From: Paraburkholderia phytofirmans OLGA172
GTDB taxonomy: Bacteria > Pseudomonadota > Gammaproteobacteria > Burkholderiales > Burkholderiaceae
Reading direction: 5' to 3'
Assembly (NCBI RefSeq): GCF_001634365.1
Contig: NZ_CP014579.1
Location: 1,736,001 to 1,800,000, forward strand
DNA: 64,000 nt
In this document: positions 7,420 through 16,037 of the stretch, piece by piece
Numbering within the stretch: the first letter of the stretch is position 1
Layout: each line of letters begins with the position of its first letter
Program-made: the position numbers and the translations under genes
The notes under the pieces: generated by a model
The model's database searches: none
What the model was told of the DNA's origin: nothing
Seen by the model: the letters and a program-made list of their open reading frames with translations, nothing else

Positions 7420-7977
7420 ATGCCGCTTTCTCAGTTGGACAAGCAACCGGCGCTTATCGTGATCGATCTGCAAAAGGGAATCGTCAGCCTCCCACTCGCG
7501 CATCCGACCAATGAAATTACCAGCAAGGCAGCTCAACTTGCTGACGCCTTTCGTGATCGCGGTTTCCCGGTCGTGCTCGTGAATGTCGCAGGGGGCGCAC
7601 CTGGGCGAACCGACCAGTCTCATCATTTCGATCCTCCCGCCGATTGGGCCGATCTCGTCCCGGAACTCAAGGAACACCCGCGCGATCACAAAGTTACGAA
7701 GATGCGGTGGGGAGCATTCCACGGCACGGGCCTTGACGAGCATCTCAAGAATCTGAACGTCACGCAGGTATTCGTGTGCGGGATCGCAACCAGCATCGGC
7801 GTCGAATCGACAGCCCGTTATGCGCATGAACACGGATACCACGTCGCTCTTGTGACGGACGCCATGACGGACCTGGACCCCGTTTCGCATCAGCACAGCG
7901 TCGAGAAAATCTTCCCGCGTCTCGGTGAAACCACGACCACAAATGAGGTGTTGTCGTCCCTGAATACAAACCACTGA
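7420..7977 (+). CDS. Isochorismatase-family hydrolase with Cys replaced by Gly
   Basis: A 185-residue alpha/beta protein of the isochorismatase/cysteine-hydrolase superfamily. The start at 7420 has GGGAG eight bases upstream; the frame also opens at 7396 without a good site. The catalytic Asp is in ALIVIDLQKG and the Lys in VTKMRWGAF. The usual nucleophile motif T-N-x-C-V-E-S-T-A-R reads TSIGVESTAR here, so the cysteine is Gly. Isochorismatases proper (EntB, PhzD) also lack Cys, whereas nicotinamidase and carbamoyl hydrolases need it. The reaction is therefore uncertain. It is the third gene of the marR-MFS unit and could modify the exported compound. Confidence 0.85.
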   Translation: MPLSQLDKQPALIVIDLQKGIVSLPLAHPTNEITSKAAQLADAFRDRGFPVVLVNVAGGAPGRTDQSHHFDPPADWADLVPELKEHPRDHKVTKMRWGAFHGTGLDEHLKNLNVTQVFVCGIATSIGVESTARYAHEHGYHVALVTDAMTDLDPVSHQHSVEKIFPRLGETTTTNEVLSSLNTNH

Positions 7978-8074
7978 CGGCAAGGAAGACAAGAACCAGA
8001 ATTGCCGCCCAAGCGATTTCTGTGCGGCGAGAAATTTCGAGCGCCGGTTGAGGCGTTCAGATGGCCTGCAGTGA

Positions 8075-8605
8075 GGGTCTGGATTCCGATTAAACCTGAC
8101 GCTTAGCGTCAATCTCGGCATTCGAGCGAGCGGCTGGAAGTGGCTGGTTGATGCCCGGATTTTCACTTGTTTTGACGCGAAAACCGCTTGGGTTTCCGTG
8201 GGTGTGGGCACAGGATTCCGAGACACGTTGGACTATTTTTTCCCGTCACCCAACGCGGGATTCAATTGGGCAGTAAAAGGCGCGCTAATCCGCGTCGATC
8301 GTGTGCACACCCCAGACGCGTTCAGCGGAACGAGGGTGGCGCGCTACGACTACGACGACGCGCTGTACAGCAGCGGCTTCGCGACGGCTAACGATCCAAA
8401 GCGCACCTCCACTGGGATCTTCAGGAGATCATCGTACGCGTGTCGAAGCGGCGAGTTGCTGCAGACCAACGCGAGTACTTCGGTGGCCATGAGCAGCAGT
8501 CTGCCCGCCGATTCCAGTCTGAGGAAGTCGGAGATCCCACCGGCCGCCTCGCGAATCGCGTTGTCGATCACGATGCCCGTCCGTTGTCGGCGCATGAACT
8601 CGTGA
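8075..8605 (+). pseudogene. Open frame without start, possible gene fragment
   Basis: The stretch 7978-8891 holds no convincing intact gene. Within it this frame is open for about 175 codons and reads protein-like at first (LTLSVNLGIRASGWKWLVDA, then TGFRDTLDYFFPSPNAGF and ALIRVDRVHTPDAF), but it has no ATG or ribosome-binding site near its beginning. I do not recognise the family. After about residue 110 the sequence becomes Ser/Arg-rich and probably non-coding. A minus-strand frame at 8350-8622 overlaps it and is also unrecognised. Most likely a decayed gene remnant. Confidence 0.3.
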
Positions 8606-8891
8606 AGGTATCTGGGCCGCACTCACCGCGACGTCCCGGATTCACCGGCTTGTTCAGCACTTCCATAGGCGATAGAAGACGGAGAGCAGCGATGTTGCGA
8701 TACGTTTTCTATCATGAGCCAGTGGGCTATGAAAACGTTGCCACCCACGCAGCCGACAAATCGGACCACCGGACGGGCGGCCGGACGCGGTGTCGGCATG
8801 CATTTCATGCCTAACTCCATGCTGGCGACGAGCCGATGCGGATGATCGTAGTGACCGGAGCCCGCCCGCCATGCATGGCAAGGGAGTCGAG

Positions 8892-10223
8892 ATGTCTCAC
8901 GAACTCTACATCAGGGCACTTAGCGCGATGTTCCTGTTCTGGAATGGGGTGCGCATCCTGACGTACCTTCCGACCATCGGCAAACTCCTCGCGAGGGAAG
9001 CAGACGTGCGCAGCCACAGTCTGCTCAGTTGGGGAAGCTGGGCTCTCAGCAATGGCACGTTCGCACTCATGCTCCTCGAAATGAGCCGGGGAATTCCGAA
9101 TGGGATGTTCTGGATGAATCTGGCCAACACGCTGATGTGCGCGATCGTTTCGCTCATCATTCTCTTCAGGCGGTTCCCTTGGCTGCACACAAGCGTGAGC
9201 AAAGTCTATCGAAAGATCAGACGAAATGAGTCGAGGGCTGGCGCCGTGTCCGGACAGCCGGGGTTGCTGCATCTGGGCGCGGGTAGCCTGGCTGTGGGCG
9301 CCGATCTTGCGGTTGATCCAGTAGCGGGTGCACCGCCTACGCGGTTCGGACGCCCCGAGCTTTGGGTTGCGTCGGCAAGCGCATTGGCCTTCGGAGTCGT
9401 GGGTGCCGTCACGTATGATGCCTGGCCCAACCATGATCGTAACGCCTACCTCGAATCGAAGGCGAGCACACAGCCGGTGCCCGGGATAACCGGACCGGCA
9501 TCGCCGACGCAACAAGTGTCTTCGTCCGGTCCGGTCGCGCCATCAACCGCACCTCCTGCTCGCGCAACCGCAATCGCCCGTACCGAACTCGCCCCGCCTA
9601 CGGTTTCCACTTCGTTCGAACGCCGCGCGGCACCTTCCCGGGCTTCTGCCGCACCGCGGCCAGCTACAGGGCGGCCGGACAAAGCGGGCAACGGCGCGCC
9701 CCAGAATCGCGGGAATTGGGCGTCGCACTTTATGACGAACGTGCGGCAGGCACTCGGCATCACCCGATCGGCACCGCCAAAGCGACGGACGTCTTCGCCC
9801 GGTCGTGGCGCGCCATCATCGTCGGCTTCTTCGCGCGGAACTGCGGTTTCCCATGCCGAGATCGCCCGGCACGCACCTTCTGCTCCGTTCGATCACGGCG
9901 CTGCGCCTTCCCGGGATTTCGCTGCACCGCAGTTTGCTACGGGGCGGCCTGGTCGTGCGGGCGATTTCGCCACGCGGGATCGCCTTCGTTCGGCGCGGCA
10001 CGTTCCCGTGTATGAAGCGCCGCCAACCGTCGTCTTTGAAGCGGCTCCCGTCGTATACGAGGGACCCCCAGTCGTATATCAGGAGCCTCCCGTCGTGTAC
10101 GCGCAAGCGCCCGTCGCCTACAGCCACGGATATGAGGGCGACTACAGGGACCGCCGTCAATGGCACGACAATAGCTGGCACAAAGGCTGGAAACATCGTC
10201 AGCATGAGGAGGACGACGATTAA
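8892..10223 (+). CDS. Membrane protein with Pro/Ala-rich linker and Pro-Tyr repeat tail
   Basis: 443 residues. The start at 8892 follows AGGGAG; the frame also opens at 8790 without a site. Residues ~10-95 contain three hydrophobic segments (SAMFLFWNGVRILTYLP, LLSWGSWALSNGTFALMLLE, MFWMNLANTLMCAIVSLIIL) and a fourth follows near 158-178 (SASALAFGVVGAVTY). The rest is low-complexity, rich in Ala, Pro, Ser and Arg. The tail has repeats of the type PPVVYQE/PVVYEG about ten residues apart, then a Trp/His/Asp-rich end. The repeats resemble those of small exported PXPV-type proteins, so it may be a fusion. No function can be assigned. Confidence 0.7.
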   Translation: MSHELYIRALSAMFLFWNGVRILTYLPTIGKLLAREADVRSHSLLSWGSWALSNGTFALMLLEMSRGIPNGMFWMNLANTLMCAIVSLIILFRRFPWLHTSVSKVYRKIRRNESRAGAVSGQPGLLHLGAGSLAVGADLAVDPVAGAPPTRFGRPELWVASASALAFGVVGAVTYDAWPNHDRNAYLESKASTQPVPGITGPASPTQQVSSSGPVAPSTAPPARATAIARTELAPPTVSTSFERRAAPSRASAAPRPATGRPDKAGNGAPQNRGNWASHFMTNVRQALGITRSAPPKRRTSSPGRGAPSSSASSRGTAVSHAEIARHAPSAPFDHGAAPSRDFAAPQFATGRPGRAGDFATRDRLRSARHVPVYEAPPTVVFEAAPVVYEGPPVVYQEPPVVYAQAPVAYSHGYEGDYRDRRQWHDNSWHKGWKHRQHEEDDD

Positions 10224-10427
10224 TGCCTGCCTCGCCAGAAACGCCCACCGCCAGATGCAGACAGGCGACGATACCTGACGAAACACATTGACCGCCGGAC
10301 GGCGGCTAGACCGCGGCGAAGACACCGCCCCGGATCGCAACCGCGCTCGCTTGCGGCTTACCTCTGTCGAGCGTCGTGAAGCGGCCATGATGAAGAATCG
10401 GATCAGGAGCAGTCGTCGTGGAGCTGT

Positions 10428-10718
10428 TCATGAGCGCTTCTCCGGTAAGTTCGCCGCGGTGACACGCGCCGTATCGCCTGCATTGCGACCTGGCAGCGAG
10501 CCAAACATATGCTGAGTGCACTTCGACTGTTGCCATGCCGCGTGAAAGCCGCTTCCGGAGAGCATCTGTTTGCCTACTGGAATGATCTGTTCACCCGCGA
10601 GAATGCCGAGCAGCCCTACGAGCGCGACGAGCGGCGGTGCTGGCGAGCGCACATGAATCAGGCTGTAGATCACACCGACCAGCACGCCGGCGAGCAGGGA
10701 GAAGATATAGGCTTTCAT
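10428..10718 (-). CDS. XapX domain protein
   Basis: A 96-residue small membrane protein. The start at 10718 opens with MKAYIFSLLAGVLVGVIYSL and continues IHVRSPAPPLVALVGLLGIL and GEQIIPVGK, which is the whole XapX domain of two transmembrane helices joined by RSPAPP. The role of XapX proteins is not established. The C-terminal ~40 residues (after GKQML) are polar, contain a Cys and are not part of the domain. The frame extends upstream to 10901, but that part is Arg-rich and has no start site; an AGGGG precedes the chosen ATG. Confidence 0.85.
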   Translation of the reverse strand: MKAYIFSLLAGVLVGVIYSLIHVRSPAPPLVALVGLLGILAGEQIIPVGKQMLSGSGFHAAWQQSKCTQHMFGSLPGRNAGDTARVTAANLPEKRS

Positions 10719-10968
10719 TGGCTTAACCCCTTGAGGTTGCACCCGGAATGGCGAGCGGGCGCAGGTGATTGAACGGGACGGCGAATCGACACGCCAGCAC
10801 GACTGCAAGTTAAACCGGTCACGAAAATCGGCGTCCACCGGGCAGACAGCCAGGGTTGGAGTCGGCCTTTTCAGCCTGCCGCCGGTACCCGAACCAGGCA
10901 TGAATCAAGATTAGAAAATTTCCACGTCCGTAACACAGAGATCGCGCGTAGCTTATCGCCGCCCACTT

Positions 10969-10988
10969 TGCACGTTTATGCACGTTTA
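10969..10988. repeat. 10-bp tandem direct repeat upstream of deoR-type gene
   Basis: TGCACGTTTA occurs twice without a gap, 32 bp before the start codon of the DeoR regulator. A related TGTGCATGA follows closely. DeoR-family repressors often bind direct repeats, so this is a candidate operator in the ~300-bp divergent region between XapX and the regulator. Confidence 0.5.
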
Positions 10989-11019
10989 CATTCTTGTTTG
11001 TGCATGATAAGGTGCGAAC

Positions 11020-11802
11020 ATGAATGACGAAATCCCCCTCGCTCGACGCGACGAGATCGCGAACCGGCTCGCGCAAGGCCAGCCGGTAGTGGCGGCTACG
11101 CTCGCTGTCGAATTCAAGGTTTCCGAAGACGCGATACGTCGCGACCTCCGGGCGCTGGCGGCCGAAGGCCGCTGCCGCCGGGTCTACGGGGGCGCGCTGC
11201 CCATTACGCCCGCGTCGGCACCAATGGCGGCCCGAATGGACGAAGCGCGCGAGCGAAAGGCGGCATTGGCTCGCGCAGCCGTGGTCCTGATTCAGCGCGG
11301 CGAACTCCTGTTCCTTGATAGCGGCAGCACCAATCTTGCACTCGTCGGGCTGTTGCCCGAAGACTACGAACTCACCGTGGCGACCAATTCCATTGATATC
11401 GCTGCTGCCGTGCTTCGGCGATCCGATCTGCACCTCATCATGATCGGCGGGGCGGTCGACCCCGCAGTGGGCGGATGTGTCGATGCGAACGCTGTTCAGA
11501 ACGTCGCGCAATTGAATGTCGACCGATGCTTCATCGGTACCTGCGCAATATCGCCAAAGGGCGGCATCAGCGCATTCGGTATCGCCGACGCGGCATTCAA
11601 ACGCGCCGTCCTCGATGCAAGCGCGCAAAGTGTCGTGCTTGCAACGACAGACAAGCTCACCGCCCGCGCGCCTCACCGGGTGGCAATGATCAAGGTGATC
11701 GACTACCTCATCGTCGAACACGACATGCCACGCGCAGAGCATGCGGCCTTGTCAAAAGCCGGCCGTTCGGTTTTGAAGGCCGAGCCTCCCGCGAGCCAGT
11801 GA
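11020..11802 (+). CDS. DeoR/GlpR family transcriptional regulator
   Basis: 260 residues. The N-terminal helix-turn-helix (about residues 6-58) has the family pattern VVAATLAVEFKVSEDAIRRD followed by the wing RRVYGGAL. The C-terminal sugar-phosphate-binding (DeoRC) domain includes FLDSGSTNLAL, VATNSIDIA, MIGGAVDP and GTCAISPKGGI. Such proteins repress until a phosphorylated sugar or nucleoside binds. The MFS gene begins 33 bp after the stop on the same strand and is the likely target. A tandem 10-bp repeat just upstream may be the operator. Confidence 0.93.
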   Translation: MNDEIPLARRDEIANRLAQGQPVVAATLAVEFKVSEDAIRRDLRALAAEGRCRRVYGGALPITPASAPMAARMDEARERKAALARAAVVLIQRGELLFLDSGSTNLALVGLLPEDYELTVATNSIDIAAAVLRRSDLHLIMIGGAVDPAVGGCVDANAVQNVAQLNVDRCFIGTCAISPKGGISAFGIADAAFKRAVLDASAQSVVLATTDKLTARAPHRVAMIKVIDYLIVEHDMPRAEHAALSKAGRSVLKAEPPASQ

Positions 11803-11835
11803 GCGCGCGCCCGATTCATCCTGGAGTAAAGCGAG

Positions 11836-12972
11836 ATGTCTTCTGACCAGCCGGCAACCCGGCTCGCAACCCGCCTTGCCTTTCTCGTGGCGGGATTGGG
11901 TGTCGCATGCTGGGCGCCGCTCGTGCCGTTTGCCAAGCAACGACTTGGCGTTGATGACGGCGCGCTCGGCATGCTGCTACTTTGCATTGGCCTGGGTTCG
12001 GTCGTCGCGATGGCGGTGACAGGCGCACTCAGCGCGCGATACGGCAGCAAGCCGATCATTGTCGCCGGAGGACTCGGGCTAGCCGCGATCCTGCCGCTGC
12101 TGACAATTGTCAGCACACCGTTCGCACTGGGACTCGCCTTGTTCGCTTTTGGCGCCTCGCTCGGTTCGCTCGATGTCGCGATGAATGTCCACGCGGTCGA
12201 AGTTGAATGCGCGGCGGCCCGACCTTTGATGTCGGGGTTTCATGCGCTATTCAGTGTCGGTGGATTCGCCGGATCCACTTTGATGACCTTTTTGCTTTCG
12301 ATGCGCATCGGGACGCTCGCGAGCACATCGATATGTGCCGCACTGATGCTCACCGCAATCGCCATTGCACAGCCGCGGCTGCTCAAGACGCTCCAGACGA
12401 ATGACGGCCCCCTGTTCGTCACACCACGAGGCATTGTGCTGCTGCTCGCCGGTCTCGCCGCGATCACATTTCTTACCGAAGGTGCGCTACTTGACTGGAG
12501 CGCGCTGCTCATCACGGACAAGGGACTGGTCGTCGCCACCCAGGGTGGACTGGGCTATATGCTTTTCTCCATTGCAATGACTGCCGGACGATTAGGAGGG
12601 GACGCGATTACGGCACGCGTCGGAGATCGGCCCACGATGTTCTGGGGCGGGCTGCTCGCGACCGCCGGCTTTGTGATTCTGCTGACTGCGCCGATGAGCG
12701 CGATTGCGATGGCCGGCTTCCTGCTGATTGGCCTCGGCGCATCGAATATCGTGCCCATACTGTTTCGCCGCGCGGGTTCACAAAAAGCCATGCCATCCGC
12801 ACTCGCTGTGGCAGCCATCACGACTACCGGTTATGCGGGGAATCTTGTCGGCCCGGCGGGCGTGGGTTTCGTCGCCAAGGGTGTCGGTCTGCAAGGTGCG
12901 TTCTGGTTATTGGCTGTCTTGCTCTGTCTCGTCCCGTGTTGCGCTCGCCTCATCACGGCAACCCGATCCTGA
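11836..12972 (+). CDS. MFS transporter, YbjJ-like
   Basis: A 378-residue, 12-helix inner-membrane transporter. It begins with helix 1 (RLAFLVAGLGVACWAPLVPF) and KQRLGVDDGALGMLLL, and carries motif A-like TGALSARYGSKPII between helices 2 and 3. The pattern matches E. coli YbjJ and related transporters of unknown substrate. The preceding DeoR-type regulator suggests a sugar or sugar derivative. The start follows GGAGTAAAGCGAG. The C-terminus ends in a helix and ITATRS. Confidence 0.88.
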   Translation: MSSDQPATRLATRLAFLVAGLGVACWAPLVPFAKQRLGVDDGALGMLLLCIGLGSVVAMAVTGALSARYGSKPIIVAGGLGLAAILPLLTIVSTPFALGLALFAFGASLGSLDVAMNVHAVEVECAAARPLMSGFHALFSVGGFAGSTLMTFLLSMRIGTLASTSICAALMLTAIAIAQPRLLKTLQTNDGPLFVTPRGIVLLLAGLAAITFLTEGALLDWSALLITDKGLVVATQGGLGYMLFSIAMTAGRLGGDAITARVGDRPTMFWGGLLATAGFVILLTAPMSAIAMAGFLLIGLGASNIVPILFRRAGSQKAMPSALAVAAITTTGYAGNLVGPAGVGFVAKGVGLQGAFWLLAVLLCLVPCCARLITATRS

Positions 12973-13086
12973 GGGGATGAACAATGAAACTCGCTAACGC
13001 ACACTGATCCTTGATGTCCTGCGGCGTTTTCCAGTTCGCCCGGGAAGCTTCCGCGTGCCATGTCCTCGTCTCCACCGCGCTGCGTC

Positions 13087-13245
13087 TCAGCCCGCACGCT
13101 CGCCCCACTCCGCCAACACCGTCCGATAAGCGGTGCCGCCGACCACCCGCTCGTTCACGCCGTCTTTGAAATCGATCCACCCTGAATTCAAGCCATCGAT
13201 CATCTCGATGCGCGGCGCAGGCCATGCGGTCCCTTGTGACTGGAA
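13087..13245 (-). pseudogene. C-terminal remnant of an NmrA/epimerase-like protein
   Basis: The minus strand encodes QGTAWPAPRIEMIDGLNSGW, IDFKDGVNERVVGG and TAYRTVLAEWGERAG before TGA at 13087. This resembles the C-terminus of NmrA-type NAD(P)-binding proteins, where MIDGFNxGWIxF is common. The N-terminal Rossmann part is absent, replaced by the promoter region of the divergent padR gene. The rest of 12973-13325 shows no other gene. Confidence 0.45.
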
Positions 13246-13261
13246 CAGTGCAAAAATAAGT

Positions 13262-13290
13262 TTGACAAACTATCTTTAGATATATATCTT
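13262..13290 (+). promoter_or_regulatory. Candidate promoter and palindromic operator of padR
   Basis: TTGACA (13262-13267) is followed by an AT-rich block with a -10-like TATCTT at 13285-13290. The block overlaps the perfect palindrome AGATATATATCT (13278-13289) and TATCT-TT-AGATA (13271-13282). A PadR-type regulator binding here would repress its own operon. The start codon is 35 bp further on. Confidence 0.5.
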
Positions 13291-13325
13291 ACGATACATC
13301 TTAAGACACAATACGAGCACCCAAG

Positions 13326-14057
13326 ATGCGACATCAACATCGTTTCTCCCGTTCGCGGGGCGCGGACGAAGGTTTCTTCGCAGGACATGGCCGCCCGTCT
13401 TTGCATGCACTTTGGCACGCGATCGGCCGCCATCAGGAGCATCGCGGCGGCGGCCGTGGCGGGCACTTCGGTGGCGGCGGCCCCGGCGGCTTCGGGGGCG
13501 ACGGCGACGGTTTTCCGCGCGGCCGCAAATTCAGCTCCGACGATCTGCAATTGCTGCTGCTCTCGATGATCGACGCGCAGCCGAGCCACGGCTACGAGCT
13601 GATCAAGGCGCTCGAAACGCGCTCAAACGGTTTCTATAGCCCGAGCCCCGGCATGGTCTATCCGGCGCTCACGTATCTGGAAGAACTCGGCTACGTGACC
13701 GTGCAGCTCCAAGGCAACCGTAAGCGTTACGAACTATCGGAAGCGGGCCGCGAGTACCTGGCCGCCAACCGCGACCGCGTCGAATTGATGCTCGCCAAAC
13801 TGGCGCATATCGCCCGCAAGATGGATTCCGTGCGCCGCGCGTTTGCCGGCGAGGAGCCGGCCGACATCAGCGAAGGCGGCTGGCTGCCGGAACTGAACGA
13901 AGCGCGCCGCACGCTGAAACATGCGCTCCTGCGCCGCGACAACGCGCCGGCCGCCGAACAGCGCCGCATCGCCGCGATCCTGATGCGCGCGGCACATGAA
14001 ATCGAAGGCGAAGGCAATCCCGGCAGCGACGAAGGCAGCAGCGAACCAACCGCTTGA
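13326..14057 (+). CDS. PadR family regulator with His/Gly-rich N-terminus (YqjI-like)
   Basis: 243 residues. The first ~65 residues are rich in His, Gly and Arg (MRHQHRF, HGRPSLHALWHAIGRHQEH, then GGGRGGHFGGGGPGGF), a likely metal-binding extension. The PadR winged helix follows (about residues 75-155): LLLLSMIDAQPSHGYELIKA, SPSPGMVYPALTYLEELGYV, then KRYELSEAGREYL. E. coli YqjI has the same layout, senses nickel through its His-rich N-terminus and represses the ferric-siderophore reductase yqjH. The gene after this one is a YqjH-type protein, which supports the same role. An AT-rich palindrome lies just upstream. Confidence 0.88.
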   Translation: MRHQHRFSRSRGADEGFFAGHGRPSLHALWHAIGRHQEHRGGGRGGHFGGGGPGGFGGDGDGFPRGRKFSSDDLQLLLLSMIDAQPSHGYELIKALETRSNGFYSPSPGMVYPALTYLEELGYVTVQLQGNRKRYELSEAGREYLAANRDRVELMLAKLAHIARKMDSVRRAFAGEEPADISEGGWLPELNEARRTLKHALLRRDNAPAAEQRRIAAILMRAAHEIEGEGNPGSDEGSSEPTA

Positions 14058-14139
14058 GATCGCGCCATTCGACACTTGCGTTCGAAGGTGCCCATGTGCG
14101 CCTTCGCGCGCCGATCAAACCAACAGGAGTGGCACCCTT

Positions 14140-14966
14140 ATGCTGACAAAAGACAACCGGGCCGATCTGGCGGTCCATCGCGTGCGGCATCCGCTGAAGT
14201 TCCGTCTGTTGCAGGTCAAAGCGGTGCACGCGCTGACCCCGCATCTGATTCGCGTCACCTTCACGGGTGACGATCTGCAGGACTTCGTCTCCGCTTCGTT
14301 CGACGATCACATCAAAGTGTTCTTCCCCGAACCCGGCGCCGACCAACCCGTGCTGCCGGAAGCCGGCTCTGACGGTCCCGTGTTTCCCGCCGGCCTGCCG
14401 CGGCCGACCGCCCGAGACTTCACCCCGCGCCGCTTCGACGCTGACGCGCGCGAACTGGACATCGAGTTCGCCATGCACGAGGCCGGCCCGGCTGCAACGT
14501 GGGCGGCGCAAGCCAAAGTGGGCCAGTATCTCGGCATTGGCGGCCCGCGCGGCTCGCTGGTGATACCGACCGGCTTCGACTGGCATCTGCTGATCGGCGA
14601 CGATACCGCGTTGCCGGCCATTGCCCGCCGCCTTGAAGAGTTGCCTGCCGGCACACGCGTCGCGGCGGTGATCGAAGTGGCCGATCCGTCCGCACAGATC
14701 GAGTTCGCGACGCGGGCCGAACTGCATATCATCTGGCGTCATCGCAGCGAATCGGGCTACCGCGGCGAGGCCTTGCTGCAAGCGGTACGCGAAATCTACT
14801 TGCCGGAAACGGTGAAGGCTACGTGTGGGCTGCCGGCGAATCCGCGACGATGCGTGCGGTGCGCTACCACCTGTGCACGGAACGTGGCGTCGACAAGTCG
14901 CGCATTCGCGCGGCCAGCTACTGGAGACAGGGTGCCGAGGCGGTACACGAAACGCTCGACGACTGA
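14140..14966 (+). pseudogene. Siderophore-interacting protein (YqjH-like), frameshifted
   Basis: A FAD-containing NAD(P)H-dependent ferric-siderophore reductase releasing cytoplasmic iron. The start at 14140 follows CAGGAG. The flavin domain has HLIRVTFTGDDLQDF and the ARDFTPRRFD motif (family R-x-Y/F-T-x-R); the nucleotide domain has LLIGDDTALPAIARRLEELP. At 14801-14812 the frame breaks: after REIYLP the normal continuation (GEGYVWAAGESATMRAV, then RIRAASYWRQGAEA) is in another frame and ends with TGA at 14964-14966. In the original frame translation runs on to 15138 through Arg/Cys-rich sequence. A real loss of one base (or four), or a sequencing error, explains this. It lies 82 bp behind the padR gene. 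Confidence 0.85.
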
Positions 14967-15058
14967 CTGTCCACAGCATGCGCGTAATGAACAGCGTACG
15001 TTGGACGAGTTAAATGTGCGAGAACACAGATTCCGGATGCACCACTACCTCCGTTCGA

Positions 15059-16000
15059 TCATGACGCGTCTCCGTCCTTGCCGTCCTTGCCGTCCTTGCC
15101 GTCCTTGCCGTCCTTGCCGTCCTTGCGATAGAGCTTGATCACCGCCGAGAAGTCCAGACGTCCCGCGCCCTTCGTGCTCATCGTTTGATAGAGCTGCTGC
15201 GCCAGCGCGCCGAGATACACCGGTTGACGCGCGAATTTCGCGGCGTCGGTGGCGAGGCCCAGGTCCTTTAACATCAGATCGGTGCCAAAGCCACCGGTAT
15301 AGCCGCGCGTCGACGGCGCGGTCTCGATCACGCCAGGCATCGGGTTATACGTGTCCGAACTCCAGCAGCGGCCCGTCGAGGTATTGATGATGCCGCCCAG
15401 CACTTTCGAGTCGATGCCAAGCGCCTCGCCCAATGACATTGCCTCGGCCACGCCTGCCATCGTGATGCCGAGCACCAGGTTATTGCAGATCTTGGCGACC
15501 TGACCGGTGCCGGTGTCGCCGCAATGCACGATGTTCTTGCCCATCGCCGACAACACCGGCTTGACCTGCTCATACGCATCCGCGCTGCCGCCGACCATGA
15601 AGGTCAGCGTGCCCGCCGCCGCGCCGCCGGTGCCGCCCGAGACGGGTGCGTCGACGAAGGTGTTGCCGTGTTGCACGGCCAGTTCAGCAAACGCCTTCAC
15701 GCTTGCCGGATCGATGGTGCTCGAATCGATGATCGTCACGCCTTTCGCGATGCCGGCGAATACGCCGTCATCCGCGCTCAGCACGCTGCGCACGTGTGCG
15801 GCTGCCGGCAGCATCGTGATCACACATTCGACGTCGGTCACCGCCGCTTTCGGGGAACCTGCCGCTTTGGCGCCTGCATCGACCAGCGCTTGCACAACTT
15901 GCGCGCTGAGGTCGAATACGTTGACCGCGTGGCCCGCCTTGAGCAGGTTGAGCGCCATCGGCGCGCCCATGTTGCCGAGTCCGATAAAGCCTATTTTCAT
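15059..16000 (-). CDS. mmsB: 3-hydroxyisobutyrate dehydrogenase with KDG-repeat tail
   Basis: NAD-dependent oxidation of 3-hydroxyisobutyrate to methylmalonate semialdehyde in valine breakdown. The start at 16000 opens with the nucleotide-binding MKIGFIGLGNMGAPMALNLL. Further family signatures are the substrate loop DAPVSGGTGGAAAGTLTFMV and the catalytic Lys in GTGQVAKICNNL. The C-terminus is unusual: after FSAVIKLYR the protein continues with six Lys-Asp-Gly repeats and DAS, encoded by a 9-bp tandem repeat. The normal family ends near the start of that repeat. It follows mmsA by 37 bp on the same strand. Confidence 0.95.
   Translation of the reverse strand: MKIGFIGLGNMGAPMALNLLKAGHAVNVFDLSAQVVQALVDAGAKAAGSPKAAVTDVECVITMLPAAAHVRSVLSADDGVFAGIAKGVTIIDSSTIDPASVKAFAELAVQHGNTFVDAPVSGGTGGAAAGTLTFMVGGSADAYEQVKPVLSAMGKNIVHCGDTGTGQVAKICNNLVLGITMAGVAEAMSLGEALGIDSKVLGGIINTSTGRCWSSDTYNPMPGVIETAPSTRGYTGGFGTDLMLKDLGLATDAAKFARQPVYLGALAQQLYQTMSTKGAGRLDFSAVIKLYRKDGKDGKDGKDGKDGKDGDAS
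15072..15125. repeat. Six perfect copies of a 9-bp tandem repeat
   Basis: CCGTCCTTG is repeated six times without interruption. On the minus strand it encodes (KDG)6 at the C-terminus of MmsB. A repeat length divisible by three allows copy-number change without loss of frame. Confidence 0.95.
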
Positions 16001-16037
16001 GATGTCATTTCCCATGCAAAGCAATAGACTCGAGGGC

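Noticed and set aside
8350..8622. Minus-strand 90-codon frame with protein-like residues
   Set aside because: It has no ribosome-binding site or known family and overlaps another unassigned frame; left as part of a decayed region.
14812..15138. Cys-Arg-Pro repeat tail on the siderophore-interacting protein
   Set aside because: It results from reading on in the wrong frame after the shift and through the antisense of the mmsB repeat; the correct continuation ends at 14966.
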